Assembly (NCBI GenBank): GCA_025267735.1
Contig: CM046298.1
Span: 27,473,866 to 27,537,865 of the forward strand
Length of the DNA stretch: 64,000 nt
Direction: 5' to 3'
DNA from: Mactra quadrangularis
Taxonomy: Eukaryota; Mollusca; Bivalvia; Venerida; Mactridae
Positions 55,829 through 64,000 of the stretch are shown here, one piece after another (the first letter of the stretch is position 1; every line of letters starts with the position of its first letter). The notes under the pieces were generated by a model. The model had not been told where the DNA came from and ran no database searches. It saw nothing but the letters and a program-made list of their open reading frames with translations. Made by a program: the position numbers and the translations under genes.

Positions 55829-57330
55829 ACCCTCTGTAACTTATTTTTCATTTGGACATCGCTTCTGTTACATAGGGTCTTATTGACTTCCATACAGGTT
55901 GATGTAGCAAAATGCGCAGGGATTCCCTTGCGCAACAAAAACTAGTCCTAAATATAAGACCCTACATAACTTTTTTATCATACGGACGTTTTTTTGTTCT
56001 GTATGGTCTTAACGGATTGCTTCAAAAACGCATAGCAAAATATTTTTTTCAAAAAGTCAATGAATGTGGGTCAAATTAGCACCAATCAATAGATAAAAGT
56101 TTACTTTTATTCATTCCATAAAGCAAAAGATAAAAATCAATTTTTTCGCTTACGAAAACACCAATTACTTTTCATGCTATCCAGGATTGTTGCCACTCGC
56201 CGCCATTTTGAACTGAATTCATGTCGGTAAATAAAGTTTTGCTTCGCTCTAAGTTTACTTAGACGAATTTTAATCTCTCCAGAGTAGTCATTCTTACTGT
56301 CAACAGTCAAAAGTATACACGGAACGGTCCTGATACTGGCTATTATACTGTACCTAAGATATTCGTTCAAAATTAATTCTTAAAAATGACGTGACCCAAT
56401 TTAAATTCATATCACTTTGGCTATTTTTGCACGATTATTGTGACAAACAGAAAGTACTCGTCAATTAAGGAGTTTAAATGGATTATTTGACTGTCTAAGG
56501 TTAGAATTCGAAATAATTTTACTTTTATCATGTGTATTTTTCGTTTATCTTTGTGTAGTGTTTTATTGCAAATTTTTCGAATTAAAACGAGTAGAACGTT
56601 CAGACCTGAATCAATGTCTGTACACGCACTAAAATGTTGCCATGCATTTTTTAAGCAATCCGTTAAGACCCTACGTCACAGGGAAATGTCCAAATGATAA
56701 AAAAGTTACGTTGGGTCTTTAAATAATTTTAGGACTAAACAAAAGCGAGCATAATTCAATATTTTTCGAAAATAATTTTGTTTTACCCATTCCTAACCCT
56801 AAAAGATACATTTATCTAACATATTATAACATAAGATATAAAATAACCAACCTTATTTTGTAGAATTAATCCATTGTTTCCTTAACTCAAAAATCCAAAC
56901 TTTCGTTTTGAATACTTCTAACACTAAAGTCCAGCTAGGCCATAACCGATACCGGATTGGTAATGATAAACGCCACACAATCCGTTTCAAAACATTGGTA
57001 CCAAACATTTTTGCCGTCGTCATTGAAACAAAATTACTCTCTAACAATTCAGTTATCACAATAATAGTTACATTAAGCTACATTTTTCGTCTCCCGAAAA
57101 TTAATTGTAATTCTTATATGATAATGTGATTAATTATTTATATACTAGCGGTCTAATAGAGTTTGTTAAGAAAATTGCGTAATAATAACGAATTACACTC
57201 CTTTAAATCGCACACTTAAATCTGTGCACGTTTTGCTACATCAATATATACGGAAGCCAATAAGACTCTGTCGTAACAGAAAAATGTCCCAATGTGAAAT
57301 TAGTTACAGAGGGTCTTATATGAAGGACTA
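55829..57330. mobile_element. Related long inverted-repeat element (copy 3), interrupted
   Basis: ACCCTCTGTAACTTATTTTT on the left pairs with the complement of GTTACAGAGGGTC on the right. The pairing extends inward through TCTTATTGACTTCC, TGATGTAGCAAAA and their complements near 57233-57268. The terminal hairpin and GGACTA end at 57330 resemble those of the 51541 family. Copy 2 (55943-56737) is nested inside it. Confidence 0.7.
55943..56737. mobile_element. Long inverted-repeat (MULE-like) element, copy 2, reverse
   Basis: This 795-bp element starts TAGTCCTAAATATAAGACC and ends GGTCTTTAAATAATTTTAG, then GACTA. The flanks AACAAAAAC and AACAAAAGC are a 9-bp duplication with one mismatch. Full-length reverse-complement match to 51541-53501 (minus its insertion). 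It includes GCCGCCATTTTG, a YY1-like motif also present in copy 1. Confidence 0.85.
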
Positions 57331-57345
57331 AGCTTGATCATGTGA

Positions 57346-58077
57346 ACTTTTAAGTCCACTTCCTGGACCCCAATACTCAATCTGATGAAAACCCGATCTG
57401 AAATTTTTCCGCTCGCATACTTGCTAATTTAGATCTGGCCTTTTCCAAACGAAGGTCACATCCAGGTGAACTTTTCTCATCATAATAATTATGACGAAAT
57501 TGTAATGATATGTAACTTGTTTACATCGTCTACGTCACACAATTTGAAATGAGCCACCCAATCGCAGACTGTGAATAATACCGCTGTTAAATTTGCATGC
57601 AAACCTTGGTCTAAAAATAGAAATAAAGAAATCAAAATGTGATTAATAGTTTTTCGTCTAGATGAAGGCTACGCATTGATTGGTATGGGGTATTCTATCT
57701 GTAGATGGCTCATGCAGGCGGATCTAGCAGGGGCCAGGGGGGGGTCTGGACCCCCTAGAATTTCAAAAATGTACCTGTCCATTAGTGTATTTCTTGACTG
57801 ACACAAACCATTTTTCCTCTGTGCCTTACATAGATTTGATGTTTATGTAGTTTGTATTATAAATTTGTTGCATTATTCTGCAAAATGTGTATAACAGTGT
57901 ACCTAGTGGTGCGAAAGTTTAGAACCCCCTAGAAAAAGTTTGGACCCCCCCCCCTAGAAAAAATCCTGGATCTGCCCCTGGATGGGATTCCAACTAACAA
58001 GGAGACGGCTATTATATGTCAATGATCACAAAGTTCAACATTGTTACCACTTGTCCTGCTCCTTTATTTTTTGTACA
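57346..58077 (-). mobile_element. SINE family 2, split by later insertions
   Basis: The body end (AGTCCACTTCCTGGACCCC, about 57352-57371) and the head (minus strand GGACAAGTGGTAACAATGTT with GTTGGAATCCCATCC, 57981-58077) are separated by about 600 bp that include the element at 57715-57980. Reading the two halves as one SINE is an inference based on the intact copy at 38868-39028. Confidence 0.5.
57715..57980. mobile_element. hAT-like element, CAGGGGCGGATCC-type ends
   Basis: A C/G-rich right end AAAATCCTGGATCTGCCCCT, then G, and a left end CAGGCGGATCTAGCAGGGG surround a core with CCTGTCCATTAGTGTATTTC. Inner G and C runs (CCCCCTAGAA repeated) lie next to both ends. Related copies are at 61385-61695 and 27433-27600. 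No clean 8-bp duplication was seen. Confidence 0.72.
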
Positions 58078-58394
58078 GTGCAATTGTCCCCAAAAAATTT
58101 TTTGTGAAATATATACTGAAATATATTTGGACAATTACAAGTGAACTACAGTTATTGTTAACATTTATTAGATCTGCTGTTGGGTGTTGATATTTTATTT
58201 TTTCAGGAATTGGTTATTGAGATTTTAGTAAATGAATATTTTTGAAACTTGAAACTACACAGCACTGAAAAAAGCAAAGAATGTCCAGAATGTTTGTAAT
58301 ATCATGCTATATTCATTGGTAGAGGTGAGTTTTATCTTTATCAATTCTTATAGCATTATAATTCATATTGATCATTAGTTTTTGTATTTTTTAT

Positions 58395-58612
58395 GCACAC
58401 GTTTTGAGGCCCAAGCGTCAAAGGTCAAGGTCACGGGGACATCAAATGGAAACCTTTGTTTGGAAGATAACTCGATCAACATCCACTTTTACATAGGTTC
58501 AGCAAATTTTATATGTGGATAGCCCTTGGTTCAAGGGTGTGCCCAACTTGTTCTTAGGCCCAATGTCAAAGGTCAAGGTCACTCATACTTCAAATAGAAT
58601 AACTTTGTCCAG
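58395..58612 (+). repeat. Repeat with two GTCAAAGGTCAAGGTCAC motifs
   Basis: The 18-bp motif GTCAAAGGTCAAGGTCAC occurs at 58417-58434 and 58565-58582, exactly 148 bp apart, each after GGCCCAAxxxT. It contains a direct repeat of AGGTCA-type half-sites and TCAAGGTCA, the half-site bound by ERR/SF-1-type nuclear receptors. I think this is part of a dispersed bivalve repeat; regulatory function is not shown. Confidence 0.6.
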
Positions 58613-58730
58613 ATGATACAGCTTGGGTTTGTTGACCCTGTCGCGAGACGAACCGGTTCGCGATACGGCAAAGCAAAATACCCAGATCGATTTGGGAACC
58701 TCTGCTACTTTATGCTTGTTTAACATGCTA

Positions 58731-59647
58731 CAGTGTAACCTCTGCAGAGCGACTTTCGGCGGAGTTTGAAAAAATTGCCGCTCTGCAGAGGTGTTGCTCT
58801 GCAGAGGTAGACTTTTTCTACCGATCACGAAAACGGCCGTTTTCGGTCCGGAAAACTGGCCGTTATCCGTTCCGTAATGTAAATACAGTTTTTAGCGAGC
58901 GCTGATCGACAAAAGTAAAAAAAGTTTTAATAAGATTACGAAGTTTTTTAAATAAATAATTATAACGGTTGACAATTCCTAGCATGAAGGTTAGTTTTAT
59001 GCTAAAGAAAGCAATACACTAGAGAAATCTATTCTTTTACTGTCAAAATGTTTTTATACTTGTCTAATGGCGAATACTATTTAGCATGAATTATCGTCGT
59101 CTTTTCGGGAGTAAATATCTGATATTATCTTAAACCTCAAATAATCTTAAAACAGAATACATTTCATCGAAGCTTTTAATAATAAGAACAATAACAAATA
59201 AGTTTCATTTATTATCGTCAACTAGCTAGACGTATGTGCATATGATACTTGATGACGCCAGCCTACCAAACAAAGCGCTCCTCATCTAAGGTCCGTTCGT
59301 TGGTGTCATGGAAACCATATGTCACTTGTTTATTAACCCCTGTTAGTCAAATGATTTAACAACATGACACTTGAGGGTAGTGTTATACGATTAAGGGTAT
59401 CGCTTATTGCTTAAATCATCCGGTTATAGATAATTATCGATTATTGATGTAAACCTTGCTAGACTTAGTGTCGCTGTATAGAGGTAAAGATTAACTTTGG
59501 GAATTTATTAGAACGGCCGTTTACCGCTCTGCGGAGGTGTCGTTCATTAGAGGTAAATCATATAGCAAAATCAACGGGAGGAATTATAATATGCCGCTCG
59601 TCGGAGGTTGCCGCTCGTTAGAGATGCCGTTAGCAGAGGTTATACTG
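58731..59647. mobile_element. Complete 917-bp TA-flanked CAGT...ACTG element
   Basis: CAGTGTAACCTCTGC at the left and GCAGAGGTTATACTG at the right are inverted ends, flanked by TA at 58729-58730 and 59648-59649. Several CTCTGCAGAG / CGCTCTGCAGAGG and CGCTCGTxxGAGG motifs lie near both ends. It has no transposase frame. The left half is repeated at 387-878. The termini and TA target fit a pogo/Tc1-like class. Confidence 0.88.
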
Positions 59648-59804
59648 TAGTGTATACTTTTCCTTAATTTCCTTAATGTATCCCTGATCTTAACTTAAAT
59701 ATTAAAATCTATCAAAACTATCTAACAGAACATTTTATAATTTGAATAGAAACTAAAAATAAATTGTTTTGTGTTTTAAAATTTTGATTATGATCCAGAG
59801 GTGT

Positions 59805-60005
59805 AAAATACAACTTGCCCTCTCACCATGGAGAGTGTTTCTACCTGTTTGGCCAGAGACATTGATTATACCTAATTCCCTGTGATTGGAGAGTATTTAA
59901 GATTGCTCAAAACTTTTCCGATCATGGGGGGTAGGATTTTCAAATCCAATAGGATTATTATCTGTTTTAATAAGAAAGAAACATCAAAATACGATGTCCT
60001 ATCAT
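59805..60005 (+). repeat. Inverted repeat partner of 62885-63035
   Basis: CTCACCATGGAGAGTGTTTC, GATCATGGGGGGTAGGATTT, TCAAATCCAATAGGATTATT and AAACATCAAAATACGATG match the complement of 62885-63035. The pair encloses the 60329-62593 element. Whether these are arms of one older element or two separate copies cannot be decided here. Confidence 0.7.
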
Positions 60006-61384
60006 TGACCCCTTTAAGTAAGATATGTCTTTTAATATCAAGAAGTAATTTAGACTTTTTATGTCACAAATTGTCATGTACTCCGGGGAGTCTGTATTGT
60101 CCGCAATCAAATCAATACTAACCCTTTGTTTGATTATGGAAATTGATGCAAACAATTTAAAATGTGTGTCCTTATTTTTCACACTTAGTTGATGTTAGAT
60201 AGCGTACAATGTCATAATGCATAACTATGGAGTCTAGTTAAATTTAATTGTAAGTTAAAATGTATTCCTAAAACAAGCGTGACCTAGTTCTTTAATTGAT
60301 GTCTACAAGTTAAACAAACGATGTGCGCTTAAGGTTCTGGAACTGTAATGGTTACCTTCAACAATCTTTATTATGATATTTTTTCTTGAATCTATACAAT
60401 TAAAGACATTGAATGGTGAAATTTTAGGGAAGTTACCATTCTTAACTTAAATTATGTGCATTTTTATAACGTAACCCTTGATTTTCGAAGAGACATAAAT
60501 TAAGCTGTGACAAAAAATGAAAAAAATATTGCTTTTCAAATTCTGCAGTTTTATATTCACATTTTCTTCAATTTTCCTGTTACACAATCATTTCATGATA
60601 ATCCAAAACAATCAGATTACACTTTTGACAAATACTTATAAAAATATAGTGCTCTGTATACATGTACCCCCAAGCAAAAATCTGAGTTCTTGAGAGTGTT
60701 CAAAAAATTGCTCTATCTTTAAAGCTAATATCTCAAGTTTAAAGTTAGTAAGACACATGCAACCAGTTTTAAAAATTTTTGCAGTCTTTTCTGCTCATGA
60801 TATGAAATATTAAAAGAAATTTTACCGTTTCTAAATTTTTTTATAAGAATCTGTATAAGATTACTATAATGCGAAAAATTACCTCAAAATGGTAAATTAC
60901 AGATAATACTCATTTATTGAAATATATCATCTAAATTGGTACTGGATATAGAAATATGAATGTAGAACACTGCATTATCATATGAAAATCTTCTTTTGAC
61001 TGATTTTGGCTGGTTTGAGGGAAATATTAGAAACTTAACAACTTAACTCGTTTCTTTCGTAAACATTCTGACTAGTTGGGCATAACGGAGTAAAACACTT
61101 TTTGTATTAGAGACTCTTGGTTGACTATCACAGTTTTGACTCATAAACACATTTAAAAGTCCATTCTGACCAGCCAGAGAAATATCAGAGGAATTCGAGC
61201 AGGCATGTTAAAATGTTATCTTACCTAGTTTTCTGCAATAGTTTTGCATACACATTTTGACACCAGACTTAGTAATGTTGTCATATTTTTAGCCTTAGTT
61301 TTCAAACAATGCTGATTATTGTATCATTTACTTTTTAAAAAGACAGAAAAGTACAACAATATTGTCCTCATAGGCCTCACATGG

Positions 61385-61695
61385 GTGGTTCCAGCGGGGG
61401 GATGGGTCAGGGGGTCTGCCCCCCCCCCCCCGCCCTAGAATTTAGAAAATGTACGTGTCCATTAGTGTATTTCTTGCTTGAAAGTAATTTATGAGTAGTA
61501 TGAAGCAATTTTTCTCGGTGCTTAACTTATATTTAATGGTTATATAGTTTTTATTATCAATATGTTGCATTTCTTCCTGCAAAATGTGTGAAAATGTGGT
61601 TGTGGTTCGAGGTTTTGAACCCCCTCCCCCTAGAAAAGTTCGGACCCCCCTAGAAAAGTTCAGACCCCTAGATAAAAATCTTGGATCCGCCCCTG
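61385..61695. mobile_element. hAT-like element, CAGGGGCGGATCC family (copy 2)
   Basis: The right end CTTGGATCCGCCCCTG is well kept; the left end (TGGTTCCAGCGGGGGG) is degraded. The core shares TGTCCATTAGTGTATTTCTT and the C-rich CCCCCTAGAAAAGTTCGGAC repeats with 57715-57980. Confidence 0.75.
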
Positions 61696-62038
61696 CCACA
61701 CTATATTCTAACACATACCTTATTGCTGAATATAGCGATGTGTTGTGCGTCATAGTATTTGTATTTGAGGTGATATCTTCTAGCGGTTGTGATGACAGAT
61801 TTAAATTGCAAATACAAGTAAAATGGTGCATTTTACACCTGCATACACAGAATTAACTCAATAGTTATTATCTTATACGACGTAACATTGTTTTGCCGAT
61901 AAACCATTACTTTTACAATAAAGACCTTGACGATAGTTGAAATCGGTTGAAATCAGTTACTACTGTCGATGTGATTCTTCCGATTATAATCGGTTCCGGA
62001 TAAGTTCATGCAGTTGAGTTCATGCAGTTCACTAGACC

Positions 62039-62139
62039 AGGGTAGCGTGTTATCAAACATTTTACGACAATTTAGCTATTCATTATAGAAGGATTTAAGA
62101 CCAAAATTGGTTGTAAGACCTTTGATAATACTGGCCGGT
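62039..62139. mobile_element. Palindromic MITE, ATTATCAAAAATCTTACGAC family (copy 4)
   Basis: GGTAGCGTGTTATCAAACAT and TTTACGACAATTTAG on the left pair with the right half AAGACCTTTGATAATACTGG. It is more diverged than the copies at 5413 and 13782. Confidence 0.65.
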
Positions 62140-62884
62140 CTTCTTATTTCTTTTTCGTTCCGGGGTGATCGTATAAACGTCGCATGTCCATGGCAGCCAT
62201 GTTGAAAAAAAATGCTGGGTATAAAAGCTGTATCTGGAAAAGCGCTGCATATAAAAGCCGTATTCTGTACCCGATGGCACCAGGACAATTTCATGCCGAT
62301 GATCAATTTTGACCAAATTTAATCGATCATCGTAATCGGGAGCTTCAACACGCCGCTAATCGATGTTTTCCGATCATCGGTACATCATTACTTGACGATC
62401 ACGCTGTCTAGCTCCAGGTTTCACCTTTTTCGGAAAATGTGTTACGCTATGACGTCATGGAAAAACCGGGTCGGGAGGTGAAAATTACTAAAAATAGCAA
62501 TTACAAAACTTGACGACAATAGCTTTTTGGGTAAAACCGGCTTATACCGAGTGTCAAAGTTTACTGAAGTTAGTTACAGTTCCAGAACCTTAAAACGATA
62601 TCAGTGATAATAGGAATAAAATTTTTAAAGTTTAAATTTTTTGAAAAATGATAAAAAGACGGGTGTCATTGACAATAATCGGCAAATTTAAACAACGGAA
62701 ATCTTCGTCTTGCCATCACCGCTATTGTTTTCTTTGAATTTGTGATGTAATAGGTCAAGATAATAATAATAATAACAACTTTATTTAAGGTGGATAACAT
62801 ATTTGGCTAAGACAAATTTCTATATGGTCCACGATTAAGTACTACTTAAAATTAACATGATATATACCTTTCTTAAAGCGGCCA

Positions 62885-63035
62885 TTGATAGGGCATCGTA
62901 TTTTGATGTTTTTATTCTTATTAAAACAGATGATAACCCTATTGGATTTGAAAATCCTACTCGCCTGATCGGACAAGTTTTAAGCAATCTTTACTCCCCC
63001 AACCGGTAGGAACACTCGCCATGGCGAGCACGCTA
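62885..63035 (-). repeat. Inverted repeat partner of 59805-60005
   Basis: GGGCATCGTATTTTGATGTT, CCCTATTGGATTTGAAAATC and GTAGGAACACTCGCCATGGC match the complement of 59805-60005. About 45 bp of the left copy (including CACAGGGAATTAGG) are absent here. Confidence 0.7.
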
Positions 63036-63039
63036 GTTG

Positions 63040-64000
63040 ATTTTAACAAACCTGCATTTATAATATACTTTATTTGGAAGATATATTCCTCACTGCCACT
63101 GTGTAATCGAGCATTAATACTACATTTGTGATCAATATTTGAATATTCTTTCATAAAGTTCAGGTTGGGTCAAAACTTTAGGCACAGTACTACTTCCCCT
63201 GTGTGTATATGTATTGACCATGTTTTGTTTTCAGATTGTATGAAGTGGATCAATGTTCTGGTGATACTGCTGTCATATATTTTTTTCTTTTTTTTAGCTC
63301 ATGGAAGTTGATGCATGCTGTTTTAAGTTAAGTATTTATTCAAGTTGTTATATTAAAACCCTGTTATGTTATAACTTCCATTAGATTTGAAAAGTGAATA
63401 GACCCTAAGGTTACGATTCAACACTTTGGAAGACATTTTTACAATAACAGTTGACAATTGGTAAGTTTTATTTCATTTTATTTTCTAGATATGCCATTTG
63501 TTTATGAATTTAAATATGTGTTAACTGTACATAGCACATCCATTTGGCTAATGAATAAGTCAACTTGTTGTGGTGCATTTAGTACAGGTATGTGCAGGAG
63601 TGTTCCAGTCTGTAGGTTCAATAAATGACTTATTCTTTATCTAATGAATGTACTTGTATAGCTTGTACATACTTTGTTTATTAGCAAATGACTTATCTAG
63701 TTTATTTAATTAATTCTTACATTTGTTGTTGTTTAATTTACTGTATGTTATGTTTTGATTTCATTTTTGCTTGAGTGGTCTGTGTCTGACCTGAGATTTG
63801 CACCGATATTTCAGGTCCCTGCATGCATATCCCATCCCAGCTGTCCCATCCCCCCATGGAGAGGGTTCGGTCTGTTGGGGTTTTTAAGAGCCATTGGCTT
63901 CATATCCCCCAGCTCAAGGTTCGGAATGCTTTTGATCACTATTATTTGTATTCTTGCTGGCTTGTGGAGTTACATATTAGTTTTATCTAGTTAAGACATA
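63040..64000. other. Right-edge sequence; no gene assigned
   Basis: Several polypyrimidine-AG sequences (for example TTTGTTTTCAG at about 63224-63234 and TTTTCTAG at about 63482-63489) could be splice acceptors. A 79-codon frame (63755-63994) includes a proline/glycine-rich part. I recognise no protein in it and cannot support an exon. Confidence 0.4.

Larger units (their letters stand above)
60329..62593. mobile_element. 2.3-kb TTAA-flanked inverted-repeat element
   Basis: TTAAGGTTCTGGAACTGTAA (60329-60348) and its exact reverse complement (62574-62593) bound 2,265 bp with TTAA at both edges. The interior is AT-rich and holds at least two later insertions, at 61385-61695 and 62039-62139. 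The longest open frame is 129 codons and overlaps an inserted element, so it is non-autonomous. The ends are similar in layout to the AGGTACT family at 24842 and 30099. Confidence 0.78.

Noticed and set aside
61442..61831. 129-codon minus-strand frame
   Set aside because: It overlaps the C-rich end of a hAT-like element (61385-61695). The glycine/proline-rich part is repeat sequence.
63755..63994. 79-codon frame at the right edge as a membrane protein
   Set aside because: It has hydrophobic stretches but no similarity that I recognise, and no supporting splice or promoter context.

Overview
The window looks like nuclear DNA of an animal, most likely a mollusc and probably a bivalve. It is AT-rich, has small exons separated by long introns with GT..AG borders, contains no prokaryote-style gene packing, and is crowded with short non-autonomous DNA transposons, foldback repeats and tRNA-derived SINEs. 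The bivalve guess rests on two repeat types that I associate with bivalve genomes (a block with repeated GTCCGTCCGTC, and a repeat carrying GTCAAAGGTCAAGGTCAC). It is an inference, not a database result.

Two protein-coding genes can be supported, both on the minus strand. The left edge holds the first two coding exons of a hexokinase (4582-4611 and 1160-1322); the rest of that gene lies beyond base 1. A complete mitoferrin (SLC25A28/37-type mitochondrial iron carrier) lies at 37622-48669. It has four coding exons (48544-48669, 40770-40989, 39391-39447, 37622-38169) that join in frame to 316 codons with all three carrier signatures. A short upstream stretch (about 48810-48890) has ETS-, YY1- and CCAAT-like motifs in a position that suits its promoter. 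No convincing coding exon was found elsewhere; the remaining open frames are short and lie in repeats or AT-rich sequence.

Layout: 1-4.6 kb is the hexokinase 5' part, with its first intron holding 21-bp and 37-bp minisatellites; 5-24 kb is intergenic and dense with foldback elements, two SINE-like pieces and two nested MITEs; 24-32 kb holds TTAA-flanked elements, a CpG-bearing hairpin and SINEs; 32-37.6 kb is AT-rich sequence, perhaps partly the mitoferrin 3' UTR; 37.6-48.7 kb is mitoferrin, whose introns carry hAT-like MITEs and SINEs; 49-57.4 kb is a cluster of nested inverted-repeat elements; 57.4-64 kb holds further MITEs, a 917-bp TA-flanked element and a 2.3-kb TTAA-flanked element with later insertions.

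The most informative structures are the layered insertions. A 445-bp hAT-like element has an exact 8-bp target duplication and its empty site is preserved in a sister copy 1.7 kb away. A 1,098-bp hAT-like element, with exact 8-bp duplications, sits inside an 855-bp foldback element. A tandem array of about 190-bp units is bounded by 33-bp inverted repeats. I saw no evidence of a new biochemical system; the novelty here is in uncatalogued repeat families.
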